Part shown: piece by piece, positions 41,797 to 52,300 of the stretch
Numbering within the stretch: the first letter of the stretch is position 1
How the letters are laid out: each line of letters opens with the position of its first letter
Assembly (NCBI GenBank): GCA_045221575.1
Contig: JBGUWU010000013.1
Coordinates: 38,704-102,703 of the forward strand
Length of the DNA: 64,000 nucleotides
Source of the DNA: Scybalousia_A sp045221575
Lineage (GTDB): Bacteria; Bacteroidota; Bacteroidia; Bacteroidales; P3
Direction: 5' to 3'
Notes under the pieces: generated by a model
Database searches by the model: none
What the model saw: the letters and a program-made list of their open reading frames with translations, nothing else
What the model was told of the DNA's origin: nothing
Translations under genes and position numbers: made by a program

Positions 41797-43200
41797 TTAT
41801 TTCTCTTGATTTCTATATTTCATAAGTTCGCCTGTAGAAGGGAAATCCACAGGATTCTCTTTTATCTCTCCTTTTTCGTTCAACAAGATAAAACTTGGAA
41901 ACATTCTTAGATGGAATGCCTTAGTCATATCATAGTTGTTGTTAAAATAAACGAAAGGCCAACGATATTTATTGCCAACTTTATTGTTGCGGATAAAGTT
42001 ATACATCTTCTCAAAGCTATTATCCAAACAAATAGTCAGCACATTGATATTGTTTTTTATACTATCATAACAAAAATGTACGCTTTCCAATTCTTTTAAG
42101 CAAGCAACATCGTCCAAACGTACGAACGCCACGAGAGTAGGCTTATCATTGAAGAAAGTTTTCAATTCTACTTGTTCTTGTTCTATGTTTTCCACCTTAT
42201 AATCTCCCACATTTATGTTTTCAGCATTGATCGCTGTAAGGTAATTTATAAGATTGCTTGCAATGGTAATATGTTTTTCAAACTTAGTAGTAACTTTAAA
42301 TTTTTGCAAAAGGTTTATGATAAGATTTTTATCAAATATCCCGTCTAAATAAGCATCTTTCATTCCCTGTAAAAAAACTAACTCTCTAAAAACTTCATTA
42401 ACCAACACCTTATCTCTTCCTAAGGCATCATTAAAAGCAGAATAGTCAGCACTCAAAAGCCAAGATTCCATATCTCTGCGAGAGATATATTTATAACCTA
42501 AAGAAAAATATCTCTCAAATATTGTTTGGAAGCAATCCATATAACCAATATTATCATAAAGAATAGGAGAATTGGTAAACATTTCTTGTTTTGTAGCCAA
42601 ACGAGATTTCAAAGAAAATGAGTAAAGCACGCTTTCAAATTCATAGTTAATATAATTTTCCATATACTCGTTGCCTTTGTACATAAAAAGCAAAGAATCT
42701 CTAAGATTAATAAAGTCTGCCTTTGTCAAAGAGTCTTTTAGAAATAACAAACGTCTGTTTTCATAAACATATTCGCCTAAAATATTATCTACATCTTTGA
42801 TTGGAGAATTTATTCCATCGTATCTTTCCATCTCCAATCTTGCAGGTAGAGTAAGACCATAAAGAAAAGCTACGTTAGAATCTTCTTGTGTAAATCTGAA
42901 ATCTGAAATCTTTAAATCGTATTTAACTCCCGGTTTTGCGATAAAAGAGTATTTCATCAAATCTACTTGAATAATAACTTCTTTTGTTCCATCATTCAAA
43001 AGAGAAAGATAGAAACTTGTGTCATAATCTCCAAGTGTTGTAGTCGCTCTCAAATCTGTATAACCTGAAAGCCTATCTTCTACACAATAAACGTTTATTT
43101 TTTTGCCGGCAATATCTTTCCCACTTCCGCTGATGAATATATTTTGCGAAAAAGCCAGCGTAGATAACAGTAATATGTATAATTGTACAATCCTTTTCAT
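41797..43200 (-). CDS. Secreted protein with C-terminal thioredoxin-like (TlpA-like) fold, no CxxC
   Basis: 467 aa with signal peptide MKRIVQLYILLLSTLAFSQ. The C-terminal about 130 residues have the order of a TlpA/thiol-disulfide domain: VELKTFFNDKPTLVAFVRLDDVACLKELESV, then INVLTICLDNSFEKMYNFIRNNKVGNKYRWPFVYF, and MFPSFILLNEKGEI. However, only one Cys (DDVACLKEL) stands where CxxC is expected, so classic disulfide exchange is unlikely. The N-terminal 300 residues have no family I recognise. The transcript starts almost at the ATG (leaderless, see promoter). Confidence 0.7.
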   Translation of the reverse strand: MKRIVQLYILLLSTLAFSQNIFISGSGKDIAGKKINVYCVEDRLSGYTDLRATTTLGDYDTSFYLSLLNDGTKEVIIQVDLMKYSFIAKPGVKYDLKISDFRFTQEDSNVAFLYGLTLPARLEMERYDGINSPIKDVDNILGEYVYENRRLLFLKDSLTKADFINLRDSLLFMYKGNEYMENYINYEFESVLYSFSLKSRLATKQEMFTNSPILYDNIGYMDCFQTIFERYFSLGYKYISRRDMESWLLSADYSAFNDALGRDKVLVNEVFRELVFLQGMKDAYLDGIFDKNLIINLLQKFKVTTKFEKHITIASNLINYLTAINAENINVGDYKVENIEQEQVELKTFFNDKPTLVAFVRLDDVACLKELESVHFCYDSIKNNINVLTICLDNSFEKMYNFIRNNKVGNKYRWPFVYFNNNYDMTKAFHLRMFPSFILLNEKGEIKENPVDFPSTGELMKYRNQEK

Positions 43201-43204
43201 AGTA

Positions 43205-43235
43205 CAAAATTACAATATATTTCTTTATCAACAAA
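43205..43235 (-). promoter_or_regulatory. Promoter of Trx-like/glycosyltransferase/DPP-IV operon, leaderless
   Basis: On the minus strand TTTG (43235-43232) and TAATTTTG (43212-43205) are spaced exactly 19 bp, a full match. The -7 element ends 5 nt before the ATG at 43200, so the mRNA should start at or beside it. Confidence 0.75.
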
Positions 43236-43446
43236 TATTTTTTGATTTTTTCTACTACAAACAGCATTATTCAAGCATTTTTCTCCTTTGAAGAGAAAGA
43301 AAAGAAGATTTTTTTATGCCAAATCAAAACTTTATGTCAAAAAAACGAAAGGTGGCAAAAATTAAACTTCTTTTGGCGAAAGAAAAACAAAGATTAACAA
43401 TAGTAAGACATTGTTTTATAAGGTATTAAATAGATAAGTTTTTATA

Positions 43447-44139
43447 TTATTTTATTTTCAATGTTCTTAGATAAGTTTTCTGTTCGGGCTTTATACGAAA
43501 ACTTTCTACAGCTTTTTGAATAGATTTATTATGAGTCCATTTTTCTAAACGTTTTTGTTCTAACACTCCAACAACTTGCTCATAATTTTTAGCCAAAGCA
43601 GTTGCTATATACCAACTTTGTGCCATTTTTATATAATATTCTTCTCTTTTTACATTTATAACTTGTTGCAGATACTCTGCTTTAAAATTTTCTCCTAAAA
43701 AATGCTGCATAAACATAACAATAGCAAAACGTACCATATATTCTTCTTTACCTTTTATCCAAGAACAGAGATAAGGCAGTAGTTTCTCTTTATTTTTTCT
43801 AAAACACTTCGGAGATAGTATATCGCAAACACTCCAATTATTCACATAAGGAAGAAATCTCTCCACTTCTTTTACACATACATCAAAATCCTTTATATCT
43901 GAAAGAAGCAGAGAGTGTAATTGATTTTCATCATTATATTTATGTGGCAAATTATCTAAAAACTCCTGCACGTAACTTTCTTTCAACAAAGACTTAGCAT
44001 AATTTCTTAACACAGGAACTCTTACCCCGATAATACTTTCTTCATCTATGTTTGGCACAAGCCCTTTATGAAACTCCTTATACTTCTTATCTTGTAATTC
44101 AAAGAGATGTTGTTCTATCTTTTTTACGTTTTTAAACAT
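43447..44139 (-). CDS. DNA alkylation repair protein (AlkD-like HEAT repeats)
   Basis: 230 aa. IGVRVPVLRNYAKSLLKESY, SLLLSDIKDFDVCVKEVERFLPYVNNWSVCDILSPKCFRKNKEKLLPYLCSWIKGKEEYMVRFAIVMFMQHFLGE and YYIKMAQSWYIATALAKNYEQV are the ALK HEAT-repeat units; the W and D residues (NNWSVCD, AQSWY) correspond to the DNA-contacting residues of AlkD. It excises alkylated purines without base flipping in studied members. Transcribed alone, divergent from the DUF2027 gene. Confidence 0.9.
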   Translation of the reverse strand: MFKNVKKIEQHLFELQDKKYKEFHKGLVPNIDEESIIGVRVPVLRNYAKSLLKESYVQEFLDNLPHKYNDENQLHSLLLSDIKDFDVCVKEVERFLPYVNNWSVCDILSPKCFRKNKEKLLPYLCSWIKGKEEYMVRFAIVMFMQHFLGENFKAEYLQQVINVKREEYYIKMAQSWYIATALAKNYEQVVGVLEQKRLEKWTHNKSIQKAVESFRIKPEQKTYLRTLKIK

Positions 44140-44193
44140 TGTTTAAACGATATTTAAATACTTATTAAACTCCTATCTTTTATTTTTGAATTG

Positions 44194-44201
44194 CAAAAGT
44201 A
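44194..44201 (-). promoter_or_regulatory. -7 element of AlkD-like gene
   Basis: TACTTTTG followed by C on the minus strand, 54 nt before the ATG. No -33 TTG. On the opposite strand a TATTTTTG at 44181-44188 could serve the divergent DUF2027 gene. Confidence 0.45.
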
Positions 44202-44266
44202 CAATTATTTTATCTTTTTTTAGTTATTATACATATTAATGTATGTAAAGAAAAAAACTATAAATC

Positions 44267-45370
44267 ATGAGCGAATTTAAAGTTGGAGATAAGGTCAAGT
44301 TTCTTAATCGTATCGGCGGAGGAATAATAACAAAGATAGTTTCACCATTAGTAGTGCATGTTGAAGAAGATGGTTTTGACGTGCCTACTCTCACAAAGGA
44401 AATAATATTAGACCATGTTGATGATAAGGCAGGTAAATTATTCACTTCAGAATATAAGGAACAATCATCTAACAACAAAGAGCAAGAATCTCAAATCAAA
44501 GAGGAAGAAAACTCGTCTAATATTGAAAAGGTCTTTCTTTCACGCAAAGGTCAGCAAATGGATAAAGGCGTTTATCTTGCTTTTGTGCCGAAAGACCAAG
44601 TGTGGATTTTGACTCAAGGCTTTGATGTCTATCTTATCAACAACACAGATTATTATACTCTTTATTCTGTTGTGCTAAGACAAGAAGATGGTTTCTTTAA
44701 AGGAGAAGATTTTGGTTCTTTGTCTGCAAAGGAAAGGGTTCATCTTGCAGAACTCAAACCCGCACAAGCAGAAAAATGGGCAAGTGGTGTAGTTCAACTA
44801 TTATTCCACAAAGATAATGATGATAAAGTGTTTGCTCCTGTGTCTTACCAACTGAAAATACGCACAGGCAAATTCTATAAGGAAGGTTGTTTTGAACACA
44901 ACGACTTAGTTGGAGAAAAAGCCTTAGTTATACCTATCAGTATTTTGAAAGACAATCAAATATTCGTTGAAAAAGACCAAGAGAAAAAACTTTTGGAACA
45001 GATAAAGTTGGAAAAACAAGACATTAAGCTCATAGAAGAAAAGAAAGAAGTGTCTTTCTTTGATAAATATATGGTTAGCAGAAAAGAGGCTGAAGTTGAT
45101 TTGCATATAGTTGAACTAACCGAAGACGATAGTAAGATGCAGCCATTTGAAAAACTATCTTTACAAATGGAACACTTTAAAAAATGCCTTGATGAAGCCA
45201 TAAAAAGAAACTTAGATAAGATTGTGTTTATTCATGGCGTGGGTCAAGGAACACTAAAGAAAAATGTAGAAGATGAACTCAATAAGTATTCATTTCTACA
45301 TTATTTTCCTGCTTCTATGCAAAAGTATGGCGTAGGAGCAACCGAAGTTATTATCGGTAAAAAGAACTAA
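44267..45370 (+). CDS. DUF2027 domain protein with C-terminal Smr domain
   Basis: 367 aa. The N-terminal FKVGDKVKFLNRIGGGIITKIVSPLVVHVEEDGFDVPTL is the family's SH3-like start. A charged linker (about residues 65-90) leads to the DUF2027 beta domain (AFVPKDQVWILTQGFDVYLINNTDY..). The C-terminal about 85 residues are an Smr nuclease-type domain: EVDLHIVEL (the DxH motif), then KIVFIHGVGQGTLKKNVEDELNKY (HGxG). Bacteroidota homologues have this architecture, and a role on DNA or RNA is inferred. The stop overlaps the stop of convergent mpl (CTAA). Confidence 0.88.
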   Translation: MSEFKVGDKVKFLNRIGGGIITKIVSPLVVHVEEDGFDVPTLTKEIILDHVDDKAGKLFTSEYKEQSSNNKEQESQIKEEENSSNIEKVFLSRKGQQMDKGVYLAFVPKDQVWILTQGFDVYLINNTDYYTLYSVVLRQEDGFFKGEDFGSLSAKERVHLAELKPAQAEKWASGVVQLLFHKDNDDKVFAPVSYQLKIRTGKFYKEGCFEHNDLVGEKALVIPISILKDNQIFVEKDQEKKLLEQIKLEKQDIKLIEEKKEVSFFDKYMVSRKEAEVDLHIVELTEDDSKMQPFEKLSLQMEHFKKCLDEAIKRNLDKIVFIHGVGQGTLKKNVEDELNKYSFLHYFPASMQKYGVGATEVIIGKKN

Positions 45371-46710
45371 AAAATATTATTTAAGTCTATTCCGTCAAAA
45401 TTACCCGAAGACATCATTAATATACAGGTGTCTTTCATTTCTATTTTCTTTAAATCTGCCAACATATCCTTTACATCTGTATATACTTTTAAGTCTTCTT
45501 TATCAAAAGCCTTAAAAACTTCTTCTTTATTTAAGTCTGGCAAACGTTTTAACTCTATTGCGTGTTTGTTATAATAAACCATTGAAACGTCTGCTTTGTT
45601 CATTGTTCCTTTATACTGCTTTAGAAATTCAGAAGTTAAAGAAGAAAAGGTATGCAACTCCATACAAGCAACAAGTTTTCTGTTTGGAAACCAATCTTTC
45701 ACTGCTTCTATTGTCGCTTTCAGCTTTGAAGGAGAATGAGCAAAGTCTTTGAAAACACTAACGCTGTCTGTTTTCTTCACAAGTTCCAGTCTTTTGCTTG
45801 CTCCTTTGAAAGTCTGCATAGATTCTAAGAAGTCTTCATTCTTTATTCCTATTTTCTCCACTGCAAGCATAGCCGCATACATATTCATCAAATTATGCTT
45901 ACCAAAAACCTGGATTAAATATTCCTTACCTTTATATATAATATATGTATTACCTTTTTCTATTTTGTAATCAAAAGCAGTGTATGGCAGTTTCTCTATA
46001 TCTTCTCTACTATTCTCTGCTATCTGTTTTACATTTTCATCTTCGTTGCAATAAATTAAAGCACCTTTGTGCTCAATCTTGTCTGCAAAGATTTGAAACT
46101 GCTCTTTGTATATCTCAAAAGTTGGAAATACATTTATATGATCCCATGCTATTCCTGTAATTATTGCAATGTTGGGTTTATAAAGATGAAACTTTGGTCG
46201 CTTGTCTAATGTTGATGTAAGATATTCATCACCTTCTAACACCATATACTTAGCTTCTTCTGTCATTTTCACCATAACTTCAAAGCCTTCAAGCAATGCT
46301 CCTACCATATAGTCTGTTTCTACTTTATTATATTGCATTGCATGGAGTATCATAGCAGTTGTTGTTGTTTTTCCGTGAGAACCACCTATAACTATCCTTT
46401 GTTTATCCTTGGACATTTCGTAAAGAAACTCGGGATAGGAATAAATTTTTAAGCCTAACTCTTTTGCTTTTCTCAACTCAGGATTATCTTCTTTGGCATG
46501 CATACCAAGAATTATTGCGTCCAAATCCTTAGTTATCTTATTCTCGTCCCAACCTATGTTATTAGGTAAGATATTATACTTTTCCAATCTTTCTTTTGCA
46601 GGGGAAAAGATTTCATCATCGCTTCCGCTTACTTGGTATCCTTTTAGTTTTAATGCTATTGCTAAATTATGCATAGCACTTCCACCTATCGCTATAAAAT
46701 GTACTTTCAT
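45367..46710 (-). CDS. mpl: UDP-N-acetylmuramate:L-Ala-gamma-D-Glu-mDAP ligase (Mpl)
   Basis: 447 aa Mur ligase that re-attaches recycled murein tripeptide to UDP-MurNAc. HFIAIGGSAMHNLAIALKLKGYQVSGSD is the N-terminal UDP-binding fold. GGSHGKTTTTAMI is the ATP loop (about 110-122), and LEGDEYLTSTLDKRPKFHLYKPNIAIITGIAWDHINVFPT is the Mpl signature separating it from MurC. FKDFAHSPSKLKATIEAVK follows. It is an orphan gene away from other mur genes. Confidence 0.95.
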   Translation of the reverse strand: MKVHFIAIGGSAMHNLAIALKLKGYQVSGSDDEIFSPAKERLEKYNILPNNIGWDENKITKDLDAIILGMHAKEDNPELRKAKELGLKIYSYPEFLYEMSKDKQRIVIGGSHGKTTTTAMILHAMQYNKVETDYMVGALLEGFEVMVKMTEEAKYMVLEGDEYLTSTLDKRPKFHLYKPNIAIITGIAWDHINVFPTFEIYKEQFQIFADKIEHKGALIYCNEDENVKQIAENSREDIEKLPYTAFDYKIEKGNTYIIYKGKEYLIQVFGKHNLMNMYAAMLAVEKIGIKNEDFLESMQTFKGASKRLELVKKTDSVSVFKDFAHSPSKLKATIEAVKDWFPNRKLVACMELHTFSSLTSEFLKQYKGTMNKADVSMVYYNKHAIELKRLPDLNKEEVFKAFDKEDLKVYTDVKDMLADLKKIEMKDTCILMMSSGNFDGIDLNNIF

Positions 46711-46732
46711 ATTGATTATTTCATTGTTTTTG

Positions 46733-46740
46733 CAAAATTA
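46733..46740 (-). promoter_or_regulatory. -7 element of mpl
   Basis: TAATTTTG followed by C on the minus strand, 22 nt before the ATG; a TTTG lies 22 bp upstream. Confidence 0.55.
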
Positions 46741-46800
46741 ATAAAAAATGGTATATTTTTTGCAAAACGAAAACAAAAGTATGCTTTTTTTTGTTTTTTT

Positions 46801-46831
46801 GTTTTTAGATTAAAAAAAAACATTAAATTTG
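46801..46831 (+). promoter_or_regulatory. Promoter of T9SS cargo gene
   Basis: TTTG ending at 46801 and TAAATTTG at 46824-46831, spacing 22 bp. The leader is about 43 nt and A-rich. Confidence 0.6.
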
Positions 46832-46878
46832 CAACTTGAATAATTAGAAAATTAACTAACAAAAAATTTAAGAAAACA

Positions 46879-49173
46879 ATGAAAAAATTAGTATTGGCAA
46901 TGGCAGTTATGTTTGCTTCAGTAAGTTTGTTTGCTCAAGCAAATATGAATGCTCAAAAGATGGACAGAGATGCTTTGATGAAAAAGCAAGTTTCTCTTGA
47001 TAAACTTCAAGTAAAGAAATCTCTTCCTAAGAAATCATACGCAGATGGTACATTCTCTTTGTGTGATTTTAGTGATCCAACAGCTTACACTTTTGGTGTA
47101 ACAGCAAACCATTCTTCTATCAACGTTTGGACTTTGTTAGACGGAACAACAAACGTTTATCCTGATTGGTGGCCATTGGTTTATTGGAGAAGCAACGCAG
47201 GAACAACTGATGCTGCTTTTGCTACATGGGTTGATGGTTTTGAACCTACAGGTGATATACCTATGAGTGTTCTTAACGGTTTTGCTGGTTTTAACCTTTA
47301 TTCAGTAGAAGGAACAGACCAAGTTGAAGCTTTTGTTAAGATTAATACTCCTATTCACACTACTGGTGAAGGTATTGATATTCACTTTGTACAATTAGTT
47401 CCTACTCTTTGGAATAGTGATAATTATTTCCTTGATTGGTCTACTGACCCTGATTTTGCTGCTGGAACTTATGATTCAGTACAGTTTAACCTTAAAAACA
47501 TTGATGGTTACGCTGGTGACTACTGGGGTTCAGAGGCTCTTATCGGTAGAAAATATGTAAACATACCTACTGGAACAAGTATCTGTAACATTTTAACTCC
47601 AGATCAAGATGTTTATATTCGTTTTAGAGTAACTGCTCCTGCTCCAGGTTCAAATATTGCTGGTTACTATTGGTTCTTAGATGACGTTGCTTATGGAGTT
47701 ACTCCTGAAAATAGACTTGACGTTTTAAGTTATGCTATTGATGATGGTTATAGAGTAGTACCTGAAATACTTATTCCAGAAGCATTCCGTTCAAATGCAG
47801 TAATATCTAACACTGGTTCTTCTACCGCAGAAGATCTTATGCTTGCAAACTCTTTCTATTCTGTAACTGCTGGTGCAACAGATGATGATCCTGATGTATA
47901 TACATTTATAGATCGTGGTACATCTGACACAATAGATCTTGCAAACGAAATATTTACTGTTTATCCTTACACAGGAAGTGATGGTAATCCAGATTTAACT
48001 CGTCCTGAATATATAAGATATAAAGAAATGGCTGTTAGCGATTACGCTATTCCTCAATCAAATGAGGGTGTTGGTGTTTATGCTTACACTGCTGATTTAA
48101 TTTATACTATAAACGGAGAACAATACTCAAAGAATCTTGATACTAACTACTATTATGTATATCCAGAAGATGAGTCAAGACCAAGATGCTACACTTGGCA
48201 AAAAGACTTAGGTATCTTATACGAAAGAGCAAGTGGCGTTTGGGATTATCACTACAATACAAATAACACTTATTCAGGCAGTACTACAGCTCTTTCTGAT
48301 GGATATAGAGTATGTGCAGCCTTTACTTCTGTAGGAACAATAGACAACAACACAACTGCATACCTTAGAGGTATTGAAGTTGTTCCTGCTGTAGACTCTT
48401 GCGAAGCTGGTGCTGTTATCAAAGGTTCTCTTTGGAAATTTAACAATGACGCAACTGCTTGGAGTGATGCTGTTGTAGAAGTATTGGATAATAATGAAAA
48501 TCCTGTTGAATCAGAAGAACACACTGTTCTTGCTTCTGAATTAAACAATTCTTCTAACCCTAACAATAACTTTGAACGTTTTTCTGGAGATAATTTAAAT
48601 ACAATCTACCTTCCATTTACTTATACTAATAATCCTATGGAAGAAAACACAACATATTATGCTTGCTACACTAAAGTTGGTAACAATGGTAAATTCTATT
48701 TAGGAAAAGATTATGACGCTTGGACAAGCTACAGTTATGGTAGTGGTTGGTCTATCTTAGTATGGTCTGCTAACATGGCTTCTTCTCAAAGTCAATATGA
48801 CTGGGGTTATGTATGGCACACAAGCGCATACTCTCAAGGTTCTGTTCCTATGATTCGTATGATTGTTTCTGACGTAGCTTCTTCTTCTATTAACGAAGTT
48901 TCTACAAACGCTACTTCTTACATGAACGCATATCCTAACCCTGCAAAAGATAATATGACTTTATCTTACAGCCTTAACCAAAGAGGAAATGTAACTCTTA
49001 CTGTTACTGACCTTATGGGAAGAACTGTTATCTCAAGAAACGAAGGTAACAGAGATGCAGGTGTTGCTTACAAATCAAATGTTGATGTTAGTGCTTTGAA
49101 TAACGGAACTTATTTCTACACAATAGAAGTAAATGGTGTTAAATCTACTAACAAACTTGTTATAAACAGATAA
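46879..49173 (+). CDS. T9SS-secreted protein with C-terminal sorting domain
   Basis: 764 aa with signal peptide MKKLVLAMAVMFASVSLFAQ. The C-terminal about 80 residues (from AYPNPAKDN at about 684) form a type A T9SS sorting domain: NEVSTNATSYMNAYPNPAKD, LTVTDLMGRTVISRN, VSALNNGTYFYTIEVNGVKSTNKLVI. A beta-rich N-terminal domain (FSLCDFSDPTAYTFGVTANHSS..YYWFLDDVAYG, about 58-275) resembles choice-of-anchor J type lectin-like folds seen in such cargo. No catalytic motif is evident. It is a surface or released protein; no substrate can be named. Terminated by a strong hairpin. Confidence 0.8.
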   Translation: MKKLVLAMAVMFASVSLFAQANMNAQKMDRDALMKKQVSLDKLQVKKSLPKKSYADGTFSLCDFSDPTAYTFGVTANHSSINVWTLLDGTTNVYPDWWPLVYWRSNAGTTDAAFATWVDGFEPTGDIPMSVLNGFAGFNLYSVEGTDQVEAFVKINTPIHTTGEGIDIHFVQLVPTLWNSDNYFLDWSTDPDFAAGTYDSVQFNLKNIDGYAGDYWGSEALIGRKYVNIPTGTSICNILTPDQDVYIRFRVTAPAPGSNIAGYYWFLDDVAYGVTPENRLDVLSYAIDDGYRVVPEILIPEAFRSNAVISNTGSSTAEDLMLANSFYSVTAGATDDDPDVYTFIDRGTSDTIDLANEIFTVYPYTGSDGNPDLTRPEYIRYKEMAVSDYAIPQSNEGVGVYAYTADLIYTINGEQYSKNLDTNYYYVYPEDESRPRCYTWQKDLGILYERASGVWDYHYNTNNTYSGSTTALSDGYRVCAAFTSVGTIDNNTTAYLRGIEVVPAVDSCEAGAVIKGSLWKFNNDATAWSDAVVEVLDNNENPVESEEHTVLASELNNSSNPNNNFERFSGDNLNTIYLPFTYTNNPMEENTTYYACYTKVGNNGKFYLGKDYDAWTSYSYGSGWSILVWSANMASSQSQYDWGYVWHTSAYSQGSVPMIRMIVSDVASSSINEVSTNATSYMNAYPNPAKDNMTLSYSLNQRGNVTLTVTDLMGRTVISRNEGNRDAGVAYKSNVDVSALNNGTYFYTIEVNGVKSTNKLVINR

Positions 49174-49194
49174 TAATTAAATATTATCATAAAC

Positions 49195-49230
49195 AAAAAA
49201 CACACACCATAGTTTTGGTGTGTGTTTTTT
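49195..49230 (+). terminator. Terminator of T9SS cargo gene
   Basis: CACACACCA / TGGTGTGTG stem with A6/T7 extension and a short loop, 22 nt after the stop. Confidence 0.9.
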
Positions 49231-49243
49231 TATTGTTAAAATC

Positions 49244-49274
49244 TTGCTCAGCCAACAAAAAAATTATAATTTTG
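49244..49274 (+). promoter_or_regulatory. Promoter of M6 metalloprotease gene
   Basis: TTG at 49244-49246 and TAATTTTG at 49267-49274 with 20-bp spacing, followed by C. The leader is about 100 nt and has a small TTCCGCAAGGAA hairpin. Confidence 0.7.
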
Positions 49275-49378
49275 CAACTCAATTACTACCCTTCCGCAAG
49301 GAACAAAAAACTTGTTTATGTGGTTTGGTATGTTTTTTGTAAAAGCATAATAATTAATAACAATAAAAAATAAAGAAA

Positions 49379-52300
49379 ATGTTTATAAATGTAAAGAAAA
49401 CACTATTGTTGGTTGCAATGATTTGTTTAAGTATTGTAACCTTTGCAGTACCGGCAAACAAACAACCGGTTACTATAAAACAACCTAATGGCAAGACACT
49501 AACCTTTATTCTTGCTGGAGATGAGAGATTGAATTGGGCTAACACCATTGATGGTTATACTCTTTTACATAACACATCTGGAGATTGGGTTTATGCTACA
49601 AGAGACGAGTTAGGAAACATGGTTCCTTCTGCTGTATTAGCTGCTAATGAGGAAGAACGTTCTGAAAGTGAGATTGCTTTTCTTCGTAACATAGAAAAGA
49701 ATATGTTTTTCAGCGAAAGCCAAATAGAAAGGAAAAAAGAATTAAACAGAAAGTCTTTCTCTTCTACAATGATAGGAAGCACAGATATTCCTACTATTGC
49801 TTCTGATAGTCTTTTGGTTATTTTGGTTAATTATTCTGATAAAACATATCAATACACACAACAAGACTTTCAAAATATGTTTTCTCAAGAGAACTACAAT
49901 GGAACAGGAAGTTTGAAAGATTACTATTATTCTCAATCAGGTGGTTTGTATAATATGAATATTAGAGTTGTAGGTCCTTACACTCTTTCTCAACCAAGTT
50001 CTTATTATGCAACAAACAGTCAAGGTGGCAAATATCTTGTTAGAGATGCTGTTATTGCTGCCGATAATGATGTAGATTATTCTCACTTTGCAAATATTCA
50101 TGCTACTAATGGAGATAAAGTTGGTTGTGTATTTATTATGTATGCAGGAACTCCTCAATCTTCTACAGGTAATCCAAATGAAGTATGGCCTCACCAAGGA
50201 GAACCAAGTTCTTCATTAATGAGAGATGGTGTAAGATTTGCCCATTATGTTTGTGGCTCAGAAAAAGCAAGTGCATATGCAATGACTTCTATTGGAACAA
50301 TGTGTCATGAGTTTGGACATGCTTTAGGTCTTCCAGACCACTATGATACTTATAACAACGGAGGTGGATCTGTTACTAATGTTGTTTCAACTGGTGATTT
50401 TGATCTTATGTGTAGTGGTTGTTATAACAATGGACAACAAACTCCTGCTAACTGGTCTGCTTTTGAAAAAGCATACACAGGTTGGTTAGGTTGTTTAGAT
50501 ACTCTTACTGTTAGCAGAGATTCTATTTATGTTCCAACAATAAAAGGAGCAAACGACACTGCCTACTTAGTTAAAATAGCTGGAACGCAAGAATTCTTCA
50601 CAATAGAAGCGAGAAGAAAAACTGGTTGGGACGCTTATCTTCCAAGTGCTGGTATATTAGTACATCATGGTAATATGTCAAAAATTAACGCTTGGATAAA
50701 TAATAGTTATAATACTATAAATGTAGATGCAAACAGTAGAGGTTGGTTTATTGAGCCATCTACAGGTGTTTATAATGATGGAGATACTTATAAAGCGCCT
50801 TTTGCTTCTTCTTCTAATGTTCACTACTTCACAAACTCTTCTAGTAACCAAATATCTACTATCGGAGGAACTGTCCTTACTAACATTGCTTTCACTGATA
50901 TGAACAAAGTAAATGACTCTCTTTATATATTTAACTTCAACTCTGACAAGCCTATGCTTGAAACAAACAATGCAACAGGAACAACAATGTATTCTTTCAC
51001 CACTTCTGGTAAAATTCTTTATCAAGGAAGAGAAAGCTTTACTCATAAAGGTATAGTTTATTCTACTGACGAAGATTGTCCTTTCAGTGAGGCTAATGCA
51101 ATTTATGATAACGACTTAACAGATACAGTAAATATTGCTTCTACTACTATTTCTGATTTGGAAAGAGGCGTAAGATATTATTATCGTTCATTTATTAAGA
51201 ATTCTTTAGGAACACACCTTGGACCTATTAAATATGTTTCAACTATTTCTGGTCTTGGTTCTGTTGCTATTCAATCTGCTGCTAATATCGACACAACATC
51301 TGCAACACTTAAAGCAAATATGTCTTCTTTCGGTTTAGAAGCATTTGTAGCAAAAGGTTTCGTTTATACAACTGATGCAGAAATAACACCAGATTTAGAT
51401 AACTCAACAGTTATTAGTTTTGATGATGCAACATTAGGTTTATACACTCACACTCTTACAGGTTTGGAAAGCGGACATACTTATTATGTTAGAGCATTTG
51501 TAACTAATGGATATGGTACTGCTTATAGCTCAAGAATAAGTTTCACTACTCTTTATCCTGCAATAAACAACAACGTCATTACTGCAACAACTTCACAAGT
51601 TTGTCAAGGCGTTCAACCTGGACTTATTGAGGGTGGAGAACCTCAAGGTGGTTTTGGCAACTTCACTTATCTATGGCAAGTAAAGAATGGTAACTCTTGG
51701 GAAGATGCAGATTCTACTACTTCAACAGGAAACAATCAAAAAGATTATCAACCTGCTTTATTAACAGATAGTACTTATTTCAGACGTGTTGTTTATTCTG
51801 ATGGTATAGTTACTAACGCATCTAATAGCGTTCTTATTGATGTTAGAATCTCACGTGGAGGTAATCTTACTTTTGCAAACGATACAGTAATAAAGAACAC
51901 TAACGGAACACTTAAACTTACTTCTTATAGAGGAACTATTGTTGATTGGGAAAAATCTTCAAACAATGGTAGTACTTATACTTCTTTAGGCAACACTTCT
52001 GCAACACTTACTGAAACATTCTCTACTTTAGGTTCATTCGATTATAGAGTAAAAGTTCAAATAGATGCTTGTCCTGAGGCTTATTCAAACATTAAAACTA
52101 TTGTTGTTATTCCAGATGCAGGTATAAATGATGTAGAAAACAATTTCCATTTTGCTATCATGCCTAATCCAGCAACTAATGGAACATTCGCTATAAGTTC
52201 TGAAATAAACAATGCTCAACAAATAATAATAACTAACGTTCTTGGTCAAGTTGTTTATATGGAAGAGAACACAGACTTAAGCAACAAAACATTCTCTTTG

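Noticed and set aside
43201..43446. Possible RNA gene in the gap between the Trx-like and AlkD-like genes
   Set aside because: Only AT-rich sequence beyond the promoter; no stem, conserved motif or frame seen.
44225..44245. Operator-like palindrome near TACATATTAATGTA
   Set aside because: The symmetry is short, AT-rich and imperfect; expected by chance at this base composition.
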